DNA of 47,151 nucleotides from Chromatiales bacterium (GTDB lineage Bacteria; Pseudomonadota; Gammaproteobacteria; Xanthomonadales; SZUA-36), in contig JAHEFT010000007.1 in NCBI GenBank assembly GCA_024640025.1, positions 1-47,151 of the forward strand, in the 5' to 3' direction. The translations under genes were made by a program, and so were the position numbers. This document shows positions 1 to 7,221 of the stretch, piece by piece. Below the pieces are notes generated by a model. The model made no database searches, had not been told where the DNA came from, and saw only the letters and a list, made by a program, of their open reading frames with translations. How positions within the stretch are numbered: position 1 is the stretch's first letter; each line of letters begins with the position of its first letter.

Positions 1-2
1 GA

Positions 3-281
3 TTTTCCGCATTGGGTAATCTGACAGACACTGTCACAAAAAACATCTGTGCTACGGAAGCCGATGGTAGACGATTATTTCAACGCGGCGCGTGGACTTA
101 TCGCCTGCAACAGCAGGATCAGAATGATCTTCGAAATGAGCTCAACAAACTGCTTGACGACACCGATCAAGTAGCTAGAAAAATAATCCAAAAGTATGAG
201 GACAAAGATGACTATGCCGGGCAATTGACTGCAGGTGTCAGCTTTTTCTACTTTGAAGAGAACGCCGACCAATATAACTAA
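3..281 (+). CDS. 3' end of an unrecognised protein (5' truncated by window edge)
   Basis: The frame is open from base 3. The listed start at 12 is a TTG with no ribosome binding site, so this is most likely the C-terminal end of a longer protein that begins outside the window. About 92 residues are visible. They are hydrophilic and probably helical in the middle (DLRNELNKLLDDTDQVARK), and they end in an aromatic stretch (GVSFFYFEEN). I recognise no family, signal peptide or membrane segment. Base composition is A+T-richer than in the genes from hinT onward, which could mean a different origin, but the sample is short. Confidence 0.55.
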   Translation, partial: FSALGNLTDTVTKNICATEADGRRLFQRGAWTYRLQQQDQNDLRNELNKLLDDTDQVARKIIQKYEDKDDYAGQLTAGVSFFYFEENADQYN

Positions 282-342
282 TGATTGAAAATTGGAGAGT
301 GGTTGAACGCTTCCTTGAGTCTAAATATTTAACTGAATTGAT

Positions 343-415
343 CGATATTGTCGGGACAGGTGATTTTAGGTTGAATCATAGCTAATGACACCTGACCATT
401 GACCCGACATTATCG
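343..415. repeat. Imperfect inverted repeat in the gap before hinT
   Basis: The left arm CGATATTGTCGGG-ACAGGTG (343-362) is matched on the opposite strand by CGATAATGTCGGG...CAGGTG (389-415). The right arm carries an 8-base insertion and one mismatch. The gap 282-442 holds no gene I can support. The element could be a terminator-like structure for the partial gene, a REP-like dispersed repeat or the trace of a mobile element. There is no run of T after the stem, so a classical intrinsic terminator is unlikely. Confidence 0.5.
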
Positions 416-442
416 GCAAGAGCAAGCCTCTGGTACGAAAAT

Positions 443-787
443 TTAACCAGGCGGCCAACCCATCTGCCGGCCACCCAGCAAGTGCAGATGAATGTGGTAG
501 ACGGCCTGCCCTCCTGCCCGATTGCAATTCATCACCACGCGGTATCCTTCCTGTGCAATTCCTTCGCTCTCGGCGAGTTCGGCGGCGACCAGAAATAGCT
601 TGCCCGCCATCTCGGTATGCCCTGGCCCCATCTCGTTCATCGTCCTGATGTGCTCTTTGGGAATAATCAATATATGAGTGGGTGCCTGCGGGTTGATGTC
701 ACGAAAGGCAAGGATCTCATCCGTTTCATAAACGATGTCGGCGGGAATCTCGCGATTGATGATTTTCAGAAAAAGATCGTCTGGCAT
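443..787 (-). CDS. hinT: HIT-family purine nucleoside phosphoramidase (HinT)
   Basis: HinT-type proteins hydrolyse adenosine 5'-phosphoramidates and aminoacyl adenylates in the cytoplasm. The C-terminal histidine triad YHIHLHLLGG (HxHxH) is intact. The segments KIINREIPADIVYE and NPQAPTHILIIPKEH are typical of bacterial HinT. The track ORF starts 15 codons earlier, but the ATG at 787 (MPDDLF) has AGGAAG just upstream and gives 114 residues, the usual family size. The gene stands alone on the minus strand, divergent from the Ada-like gene about 100 bases away. The family call is secure; the physiological substrate is not known. Confidence 0.95.
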   Translation of the reverse strand: MPDDLFLKIINREIPADIVYETDEILAFRDINPQAPTHILIIPKEHIRTMNEMGPGHTEMAGKLFLVAAELAESEGIAQEGYRVVMNCNRAGGQAVYHIHLHLLGGRQMGWPPG

Positions 788-888
788 GTTGGCTTCCTGG
801 TGCGATGTCTGATCCCAGTATGGAATAAGCATCCATGAAATCGCAAGAATCGGGTGGCGGATGGAATCAGTCTGGCTAGAATGGCTTC

Positions 889-1722
889 ATGCAAAGAGCA
901 CAACATTTTGATCTCATCGCCGATACCATCAAGTGGATGGTGGAACACCAGGCCGAGCAACCGGACCTGAACAGCCTGTCATCTGCGGTGGGTGTCAGCC
1001 CTCATCATCTTCAGCGAACCTTTCAGCACTGGGCGGGCGTCAGTCCGAAGCAATTCCTGAAGTCCCTGACCCGGAAAGCGGCCCTGGCCCGGCTGGCGGA
1101 AGGTTGTTCTGTCCTGGATGCTGCGCTGGAGTCGGGGCTTTCAGGGCCGGGCCGTCTGCACGATCTGCTGATCTCGACCGATGCACTGACCCCTGGCGAG
1201 GTCAGGAAGCATGGAGAAGGGATTCAGCTCACGTATGGATTTGGCCAATCCCTGTTCGGCCTGTCGCTGGTTGCCTGGACTCCGCGCGGTATTAATTTCC
1301 TGGGTTTCTGCCAGGAAAAAGGAGCGGACCAGACGCTGGCTGATTTGCGCAAGCAGTGGAGCAATGCGAGTTTTTCGGAGGACCCTGCCGGTGCGCAACG
1401 CTGGCTGGACGCCATCTTCAGCAAGAGCGGTGAAAAGCCCATTCCTCTGTGGCTGCGTGGCAGTTCTTTTCAACTCAAGGTATGGGAAGCGTTGCTGGAA
1501 ATACCGGAAGGAACTCACGCCACTTATGGCCAGATGGCGTCACTGATCGGCCACCCCGGCGCCGCCCGTGCTGTTGGCACGGCCATTGGCAACAACCCGG
1601 TCTCCTTTATCATTCCCTGCCATCGCGTGATCCGGCAAATGGGAGAGTTGGGTGGTTACCGTTGGGGCGAATCCACCAAGAGGGCAATCATCGGTTACGA
1701 AGCCGTTTCAGGCGGTTCGTAG
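889..1722 (+). CDS. Ada-like fusion: AraC-type HTH plus O6-methylguanine-DNA methyltransferase
   Basis: This 277-residue protein joins an AraC-type helix-turn-helix region (about residues 1-105; SSAVGVSPHHLQRTFQHWAG) to an Ada/Ogt alkyltransferase domain (about 115-270). The acceptor Cys is in IPCHRV at residue 244, followed by the usual GGYRWG. The enzyme transfers the methyl group of O6-methylguanine to its own cysteine. Full Ada (about 354 residues) also has an N-terminal zinc-Cys domain that senses methylphosphotriesters and switches on transcription; that domain is absent here. So repair activity is likely, and induction by the classical Ada switch is not. Its 3' end overlaps the convergent SDR gene by 15 bases. 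Confidence 0.92.
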   Translation: MQRAQHFDLIADTIKWMVEHQAEQPDLNSLSSAVGVSPHHLQRTFQHWAGVSPKQFLKSLTRKAALARLAEGCSVLDAALESGLSGPGRLHDLLISTDALTPGEVRKHGEGIQLTYGFGQSLFGLSLVAWTPRGINFLGFCQEKGADQTLADLRKQWSNASFSEDPAGAQRWLDAIFSKSGEKPIPLWLRGSSFQLKVWEALLEIPEGTHATYGQMASLIGHPGAARAVGTAIGNNPVSFIIPCHRVIRQMGELGGYRWGESTKRAIIGYEAVSGGS

Positions 1723-2418
1723 GTCTACTATCGTTTGGCCAGGCTCAATTTCTTTTTTCATGAGTTGCAGGATCTGTTCGGCGGCTTTTTCGGCTCCGGG
1801 CTGCAACATCGGGTTTTCTGCATGATAGGCCCGCGAACGCAAGGCCGAGCGCAATACCCCCGGGTTAATCCCCAGCACCTGCACGTTTGACGCCTGGCAC
1901 TCGGCGGCAAACTGGCGGGCCAGCGCTTCAAGCGCATGTTTGCTGACGCCATAGGCGCCCCAGAATGCGCCGTTCATTTTGGGCAGGTCTTCCAGCATGA
2001 AGTACAGGCAGGCAGATTCGGATTTTTTGAGCAACGGCAGGCTCTGGGCGCTGAGCAGCCAGGCGGCGTTCAGGTTGACCTGGATGGAGGCCAGCCACTC
2101 GGGCGGTGAAAACTGCTCCAGGGGAGTGAGGCCTTCAAACCGTGCGGCACAATGGACCAGGGCATCGAGCCCACCGAACTCTTCCGCAACTTTATCCAGC
2201 AGGTCGTCAAAATGCTCTGTTCCTGCACCGAGTAAATCCATCGGGTAAAGCCCGGGTTCAGGCAAACCCTGCCCCGTGATGCGGTCCCAGGCCCGCTCCA
2301 GCCCGGGCCGGTCACAGTCGAGCATTACGGTATTAAACCCCTCCTTGGCGCACACCAGGGACAGGGCGGAACCCAGACCCCCGGCTGCCCCGGTTATGAT
2401 GATGGTTTTTGCGCTCAA
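1708..2418 (-). CDS. Short-chain dehydrogenase/reductase, YciK-like
   Basis: This is a classical SDR of about 236 residues. It has the Rossmann nucleotide-binding motif TGAAGGLG at the N-terminus, a central NAG-equivalent segment (VHCAARF) and the catalytic Tyr-Lys pair in WGAYGVSKHALEALARQF. The closing part (NPGVLRSALRSRAYHAENP) resembles YciK of Pseudomonas and E. coli, which lies beside the ubiG/phosphatase cluster in Pseudomonas. The track start at 2496 would run into the divergent fmdB start. I prefer TTG at 2418, with GGGAG six bases upstream, which places the Rossmann strand at the N-terminus. The substrate is unknown. Confidence 0.85.
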   Translation of the reverse strand: MSAKTIIITGAAGGLGSALSLVCAKEGFNTVMLDCDRPGLERAWDRITGQGLPEPGLYPMDLLGAGTEHFDDLLDKVAEEFGGLDALVHCAARFEGLTPLEQFSPPEWLASIQVNLNAAWLLSAQSLPLLKKSESACLYFMLEDLPKMNGAFWGAYGVSKHALEALARQFAAECQASNVQVLGINPGVLRSALRSRAYHAENPMLQPGAEKAAEQILQLMKKEIEPGQTIVDLRTA

Positions 2419-2424
2419 GGCCGA

Positions 2425-2429
2425 CTCCC
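2425..2429 (-). promoter_or_regulatory. Ribosome binding site deciding the TTG start of the YciK-like SDR
   Basis: GGGAG on the minus strand lies six bases before the TTG at 2418. No comparable site precedes the ATG codons further upstream, which would also overlap the 5' end of fmdB on the other strand. Confidence 0.5.
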
Positions 2430-2488
2430 GGTGATAAGCTAGTGGTTTGCCGCCGAAGTTTAACGGTTTTGGAAGGTGAGTTGAAAGC

Positions 2489-2770
2489 ATGCCCATTTAC
2501 GAATATCAGCCCAGCAGCGGCAAGCATTGTGATTACTGCATCGATGGCTTCGAATTATTGAGAAAAATCAGCGACGTCAACCTCGAGCAATGCCCGCAAT
2601 GCCACGCACCGGTCGTGCGGAAGATTTCGGCGCCCAACATCGGCGGTAGCGGGCCGTCTCTGGACTCGGAGAACATTGGAAAACACGGGTTTACACAGTA
2701 CAAACGGGCGGGTAAAGGTGTTTATGAAAAAACCGCCGGCAAAGGACCCAGCGTGATCACCGATGATTGA
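2489..2770 (+). CDS. FmdB-family zinc ribbon protein
   Basis: This 93-residue protein has the FmdB/CxxC_CxxC_SSSS signature. It opens with MPIYEY, followed by two Cys pairs (CDYC, then CPQCHAP) that should bind one zinc ion. FmdB proteins were first proposed as regulators of formamidase and amidase genes, but for most members the role is unknown. The tail after residue 50 (GKHGFTQYKRAGKGVYEKTAGKGP) is basic and glycine-rich, as is common in the family. GGAAGGTGAG precedes the ATG. It is convergent with the phytoene-synthase-like gene, with nine bases between the stops. Confidence 0.88.
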   Translation: MPIYEYQPSSGKHCDYCIDGFELLRKISDVNLEQCPQCHAPVVRKISAPNIGGSGPSLDSENIGKHGFTQYKRAGKGVYEKTAGKGPSVITDD

Positions 2771-2779
2771 TGACGGGCA

Positions 2780-3646
2780 TTACGCCAGGCGGCGCGCATG
2801 CTTCCAGGCAGTGAATAGATCTGGCGGGCCGAGGCGCACCAGTTCCGCCTGGAACTGATCCGGCGCTGTGGCGGCGAGGCGGCTTAATTTGCGGGCGGAC
2901 AAGCCACTGATCGCGAATATGTGCCGGGCCGGTGCATAGTCTTTTAACCGGTTAATGAATGATCCATCAGGGTCCCTGCCCCAGGAAACCGCTTCCTTCA
3001 GCAATTCAGCCATCAGATGGGTCACGCCCGGCGAACCCGGATCGTTCCTGATCTCCTCCCGGCTGACCCCGTGGCGGGCCAGTGACTTGAGCGGTATCCA
3101 CCAGTAACCGCCCTGCTCTTTGTGCCGGGCGCTTTCACGCAGCAGTTGCAACAGGCCATTTCGGGCGAGCAGTTCCGGCCTGAAATCACTCGCGGTGAGC
3201 GGCGATTCAGTCACGGCCAGCTCCAGTTCAAGCTGAGGCCGAAACAATTCCATGCAGGTGTCTTTCAATGCGCCCATGTCCGCCGGCGCTATCGCGGACA
3301 GCCTGTCTTCGACGCCACTGAACAGTTGCACGAGGCTTTTACCGGGCAGTACTTCAGCTGCTCCGGTGCGATTTAATTCCTTCACCAGGGGATGCTGGCT
3401 GGAAGTCCGGTTCTGATGCAGGCATTCGTTGCGCCACCAGCCCAATTTACTGATGGCGACTTCCACGTCGGACGATGCAGAGCCGATGAGTTCGACAACC
3501 GAAAAAAGCGCATAAAGCGGCAACAGCCTTTCCGCGCATTGGGCTGGTGCAAAAACGCGGGAAACACGAAACAGCCTGTTGGTCCTGGATACCTGTTCCC
3601 AGCAGAATAAACGGTCGTTGGCGCTTTCAGAACTTCGGGCAGTCAT
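2780..3646 (-). CDS. Squalene/phytoene synthase-like protein with degenerate active site
   Basis: This 288-residue protein has the all-helical fold signature of the squalene/phytoene synthase superfamily (LPLYALFSVVELIG, then the SKLGWWRNE and HPLVKEL segments). The first Asp-rich metal motif of true synthases is replaced: where DDxxD-type residues are expected, the sequence reads ELIGSASSD. The second motif is also not obvious. Catalysis of isoprenoid condensation is therefore doubtful; the nearest analogy is NDUFAF6-type assembly factors. Its start abuts the stop of the phosphatase gene, so it is the last gene of the efp-mtaD-ubiG operon. The family call is good; the function is open. Confidence 0.8.
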   Translation of the reverse strand: MTARSSESANDRLFCWEQVSRTNRLFRVSRVFAPAQCAERLLPLYALFSVVELIGSASSDVEVAISKLGWWRNECLHQNRTSSQHPLVKELNRTGAAEVLPGKSLVQLFSGVEDRLSAIAPADMGALKDTCMELFRPQLELELAVTESPLTASDFRPELLARNGLLQLLRESARHKEQGGYWWIPLKSLARHGVSREEIRNDPGSPGVTHLMAELLKEAVSWGRDPDGSFINRLKDYAPARHIFAISGLSARKLSRLAATAPDQFQAELVRLGPPDLFTAWKHARRLA

Positions 3647-4324
3647 TCAATTCCCGGCAGACGGCTTCGACCGGATCAGCTCCACCAGGTCATTCGGATG
3701 ATGAACCGGCAGACTGGCCCTGACTTCTTCTCCGGTCAGTTCGTCCGAACCGTATCCATAGTAAACGGCAGCGGTTTGGGTGCCCGCGGCATTCCCCGCC
3801 TGCACGTCCCTGATGTCGTCTCCGACGAATAGCACCCCTGCAGGCTTTACTTCGAGCATTTCGCAGGCCAGCCAGACGGGCGCGGGGTGTGGTTTACTTT
3901 CGTTCAGGGTGTCGCCGCAAACCACGCATGCAATGGACGCCTTCAGGTTCGCGGCCTCGATGATGGGGAAGGTCAGCGATTCGATCTTATTGGTGACAAT
4001 TCCCCACGGAATCCGGTTGCGGCCCAGGAAATCAAGCAACTCCGGTATGCCGTCGTATAGCCTTGAATGGCGGAAACTGTTCACCGCATAGTGTTCCAGG
4101 AAGCGCTGTCTCCAGGCTTCGAAAAGGTCTGCATCCGTTGCCGGCATTCCTGCCTTGAGCAAACCAACCGCTCCTTTCGATGCATGGCGGCTCATCTCGG
4201 CAACCGCAAGCGGCTCGAGGTTTTCAGTTTCGCGAACCCAGTTCAGCGAACCCACCAGGTCCGGCGCCGAATCCAGCAGGGTTCCATCCAGGTCGAAAAG
4301 CACGGCCTCAATGCGGTTCATCAT
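3647..4324 (-). CDS. HAD-family phosphatase, MupP/Gph type
   Basis: This 225-residue HAD subfamily IA hydrolase has motif I FDLDGTLLDS (nucleophile and acid Asp), motif II IVTNK, a motif III Lys in NESKPHP and motif IV VGDDIRDVQAG. The cap domain lies after motif I. Similar sequences are often named phosphoglycolate phosphatase. The gene between ubiG and yciK in Pseudomonas is MupP, an N-acetylmuramate-6-phosphate phosphatase of cell-wall recycling, and the same neighbourhood here makes that role likely. AmgK and MurU, its pathway partners, are not in this window. The start overlaps the ubiG stop as ATGA, suggesting coupled translation. Confidence 0.88.
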   Translation of the reverse strand: MMNRIEAVLFDLDGTLLDSAPDLVGSLNWVRETENLEPLAVAEMSRHASKGAVGLLKAGMPATDADLFEAWRQRFLEHYAVNSFRHSRLYDGIPELLDFLGRNRIPWGIVTNKIESLTFPIIEAANLKASIACVVCGDTLNESKPHPAPVWLACEMLEVKPAGVLFVGDDIRDVQAGNAAGTQTAAVYYGYGSDELTGEEVRASLPVHHPNDLVELIRSKPSAGN

Positions 4325-5034
4325 TCGGGCTTGGACGCGTGGACCAGGTAATTGACCCTGACGTTTCCACCCAGCATGACGCTGCGCGTGACCGGGTTGT
4401 AATGCAGCCCGACGATGTCCTTGACCTCAAGTCCAGCATCCCTCAGCCAGGCGCTGAGTTCGGAAGGCCTGATGAAACGGTCATAGCGGTGGGTGCCACG
4501 TGGTAGCAGTCGCGCCACATATTCTGCACCCACAATACCCAGCGCAAATGCCAGCGGAGTTCGGTTCAGCGTCGAAAAGAATCCGTGTCCGCCCGGCTTC
4601 AGAAGCTTTTCTATCGACTGGATGATGGATGCGGGGTCCGGCACGTGTTCGAGCATTTCCATGCAGGTAATGACATCAAAGCCCTCTGGCGATTCCTGCA
4701 CCAGGTCTTCGACCGGTTTTTCCTGGTAGTCGACCGCCAGTCCTGACTCGTGCAGGTGCAGTTTTGCCGTGGCCAGCACGCGTGGGGCCACGTCGATGCC
4801 GGTGACGATTCCGCCCTTGCGGGCCAGGGACTCTGCCAGGATTCCGCCGCCACAACCGACATCCAGCACCCGCGCCCCCGACAATTCCGAACGGTCAGCA
4901 ATAAATTTCAGGCGCGCCGGGTTGAGTTCATGCAGCGGCCGGAAGGGCCCTTCCGGGTCCCACCAACCGGAAGCGACCGAATCAAATTTATCGCGCTCGG
5001 TGTTGTCGATGTTCTGGCTTGTTTGAGATGTCAC
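4321..5034 (-). CDS. ubiG: Ubiquinone biosynthesis O-methyltransferase UbiG
   Basis: UbiG carries out both O-methylation steps of ubiquinone synthesis with S-adenosylmethionine. At 237 residues it has the usual length. Visible are the family N-terminus (FDSVASGWWDPEGPFRPLHE), SAM-binding motif I (VLDVGCGGGILAESLA), the acidic residue after the next strand (GIDVAP) and the EMLEHVPDP segment. The C-terminal part contains the membrane-binding insertion region typical of UbiG (LPRGTHRYDRFI). It starts with GTG, overlapping the mtaD stop as GTGA, and its stop overlaps the next start, so translation is coupled on both sides. Confidence 0.96.
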   Translation of the reverse strand: MTSQTSQNIDNTERDKFDSVASGWWDPEGPFRPLHELNPARLKFIADRSELSGARVLDVGCGGGILAESLARKGGIVTGIDVAPRVLATAKLHLHESGLAVDYQEKPVEDLVQESPEGFDVITCMEMLEHVPDPASIIQSIEKLLKPGGHGFFSTLNRTPLAFALGIVGAEYVARLLPRGTHRYDRFIRPSELSAWLRDAGLEVKDIVGLHYNPVTRSVMLGGNVRVNYLVHASKPE

Positions 5035-6416
5035 AGGGCAAGTTCCTTTACTTCGGTTTCCGTTTCAGCTTCCAGGCCGGCAAGACGGGACTGCCACTTG
5101 CGTGCCGAACGGATCACTGAATCGAGATCTATGGTGGTTAACCGGCCGCCGTCCAGCAATCGTTTTCCGGCAACCCATACGTCCGTGAACTGCCTTCTGG
5201 AAGCCGCATAAATGAGTTGGGACACCACGTGGTGCAGGGGTTGGGTTTCCGGCGCGCTGAGGTCCAGGGCGCACAAATCGGCCTGCTTGCCCGGCTCGAT
5301 GCTGCCGGTGCGCTCGCCCAGGCCTAAAGCCCTGGCTCCGTTGATGGTCATCATATCCAGCACCTGATTGGCATTGACCGCCTTGGCGTCACCGGAAATC
5401 CCCTTGGCCAGCAAGCCAGCCGTCTGCGCCTCGGCGAGCAGGTCAAGATCATTGTTTGCCGCCGCGCCATCGGTTCCCAACGCCACGTTGATCCCCGCCT
5501 TCCAGAGCTCGGTCAGGGGGCAGATACCGCTGGCCAGCTTGAGATTGGACTGTGGGCAGTGCACCACGTTGACACCGGATTTCGCCAGTCGTGCTATATC
5601 ATCCGAGGACAACTGGGTCATGTGAACCGCCTGCAGGCTTGAATTCAACAAGCCATGCTGTTCCAGGCGGTTGAGCGGGTGCAAATCGTGTTGCTGGTGT
5701 GATTGCTTGATCTCCCACTCGGTTTCCAGCAGGTGCATGTGGACCGGCAGGCCCCATTCTGCTGAAAGGTGCGAAACCCGCGAAAGGGTTTCATCCGAGA
5801 CGGTGTAAGGAGCATGGGGCGACAGTGTAAAGCTGACCAGTGGCTGAGATTTCCACTGCTGCTGCAACCGCAGGCCTTTCTCAATATAACTGTCGACATC
5901 GCTGGCCCATGCCGTTTCAATCTCGATAATGGTGATCCCGATGCTCGCACGCATTCCGGTTTCGAGGCATACATCGATGGTTGCGTCAGGAAAAAAGTAC
6001 ATGTCATTGAAACAGGTTGTACCGGAGCGAATCATCTCCGCAACTGCCAACCGCGTGCCGTCAGCGACGAATTCGGGCCCGACAAATTTGCGTTCAGCCG
6101 GCCAGATGTGCTCTTTCAGCCAGACGGGAAGCTCCATGTCATCTGCATAACCACGCAGCAGGGTCATGGGCGTGTGGGTATGGGCATTAACCAGGCCGGG
6201 AAGCAGAACATGTTCGGGCAGACTGATGATCTCCTGGTCCGGCCAGCGACGCCGGGCGTCAGCCAGCGGCAGCACATCCAGGATCAGATCACCCTCTATC
6301 GCGACACAGTAATTTTCATGAACCACGCCTTGCGGCCTGACGGGAACGGTATAGCGGGCGTGAATCAGCGTCACCCCGCCTGACCGACGCTCTGATCTGG
6401 CGTTTGGGTTTCGCAT
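5031..6416 (-). CDS. mtaD: 5-methylthioadenosine/S-adenosylhomocysteine deaminase
   Basis: This cytoplasmic amidohydrolase deaminates methylthioadenosine and S-adenosylhomocysteine to their inosine forms. The metal site is visible: HTHTPM (HxH), HMHLLETEWE, then VVHCPQSNLKL and the catalytic Asp in LGTDGAAANND. At 461 residues it is slightly longer than usual because of a 15-residue N-terminal extension; a GTG at 6374 is a possible alternative start. It lies 11 bases after efp and overlaps ubiG by 4. The pairing with ubiG, a SAM-dependent methyltransferase, makes disposal of the SAH product a sensible shared role, though that is inference. The same mtaD-ubiG order is known in Pseudomonas. Confidence 0.93.
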   Translation of the reverse strand: MRNPNARSERRSGGVTLIHARYTVPVRPQGVVHENYCVAIEGDLILDVLPLADARRRWPDQEIISLPEHVLLPGLVNAHTHTPMTLLRGYADDMELPVWLKEHIWPAERKFVGPEFVADGTRLAVAEMIRSGTTCFNDMYFFPDATIDVCLETGMRASIGITIIEIETAWASDVDSYIEKGLRLQQQWKSQPLVSFTLSPHAPYTVSDETLSRVSHLSAEWGLPVHMHLLETEWEIKQSHQQHDLHPLNRLEQHGLLNSSLQAVHMTQLSSDDIARLAKSGVNVVHCPQSNLKLASGICPLTELWKAGINVALGTDGAAANNDLDLLAEAQTAGLLAKGISGDAKAVNANQVLDMMTINGARALGLGERTGSIEPGKQADLCALDLSAPETQPLHHVVSQLIYAASRRQFTDVWVAGKRLLDGGRLTTIDLDSVIRSARKWQSRLAGLEAETETEVKELAL

Positions 6417-6427
6417 CCGGCCGAAGC

Positions 6428-6997
6428 TTATTCCTTCACCCGGGAAACGTATTCGCCGGTCCGGGTATCGACCCGTATTATCTCTTCGTTGTTGACGAAC
6501 AGTGGCACCCGGACTACGGCACCGGTTTCCAGCGTCGCAGGCTTGCCGCCGCCACCGGAAGTATCGCCGCGCAATCCGGGATCGGTTTCCACGATTTTCA
6601 ATTCGGCGAAATTAGGTGGCATCACACTGAGCGGCTCCCCGTTGTACAGCGTCGTCAGGCAGATGTCTTCCTCTTTCAACCACTTGGTGGCGTCACCCAT
6701 GGCCTCTTTCGAAACGGCATGTTGCTCATAGGTTTCAGGGTTCATGAAGTGCCAGAAATCGCCATCGTTATAAAGATACTGCATGTCCATCTCGAACACG
6801 TCGGCGGCTTCTACAGACTCGCCTGAGCGGAAGGTGCGCTCAATCACCCGGCCGGATTTGAGGTTACGCACTTTGACCCGGTTGAACGCCTGGCCCTTGC
6901 CCGGTTTCACAAATTCGTTTTCAACAATATTGTACGGATCACCGTCAAGGATAATCTTCAAACCACTCTTGAATTCACTGGTGCTGTAGGTCGCCAT
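6428..6997 (-). CDS. efp: Translation elongation factor P
   Basis: EF-P binds ribosomes stalled at polyproline stretches and helps peptide-bond formation. The ATG at 6997 gives 189 residues, the normal length; the track ORF starts 25 codons too early. The KOW-like N-terminal domain contains VKPGKGQAF, with the modifiable lysine exactly at residue 34. This is the beta-lysylated type that needs EpmA and EpmB, neither of which is encoded here. Two OB-type domains follow. It is the first gene of the efp-mtaD-ubiG-phosphatase unit, so this housekeeping gene probably drives expression of the others. Confidence 0.97.
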   Translation of the reverse strand: MATYSTSEFKSGLKIILDGDPYNIVENEFVKPGKGQAFNRVKVRNLKSGRVIERTFRSGESVEAADVFEMDMQYLYNDGDFWHFMNPETYEQHAVSKEAMGDATKWLKEEDICLTTLYNGEPLSVMPPNFAELKIVETDPGLRGDTSGGGGKPATLETGAVVRVPLFVNNEEIIRVDTRTGEYVSRVKE

Positions 6998-7155
6998 CTG
7001 GGACTCCGGCTCAAAAGGAGAATGATAACGCGAACGGCGATACGAAGCCATGCGGCCGTTATCTGCTGTCAATTCATTCGGAATTCGGCCATAATTAACC
7101 AGGGGAAGGATCCCCGCGCATTCTGGAATCCAGTTGCGAAATCAAATGTAATTTA

Positions 7156-7184
7156 TTGATTCACAGTGGATATGTGTGTTAAAA
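7156..7184 (+). promoter_or_regulatory. Candidate sigma-70 promoter of the FimX-like gene
   Basis: TTGATT (7156-7161) is separated by 17 bases from TTAAAA (7179-7184) in an A+T-rich stretch. Transcription would begin about 30 bases before the ATG at 7222, which has GGAGG ten bases upstream. This was read by eye; the -10 match is moderate. The rest of the 224-base divergent gap holds the unseen efp promoter. Confidence 0.4.
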
Positions 7185-7221
7185 ATACTCTATAAGTAAG
7201 GGGCATGGAGGCCTATTACAC

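Noticed and set aside
7069-7085. TTGAC-like sequence on the minus strand upstream of efp as a -35 element
   Set aside because: TTGACA is present, but no acceptable -10 lies 16-18 bases downstream, so I did not call the efp promoter.
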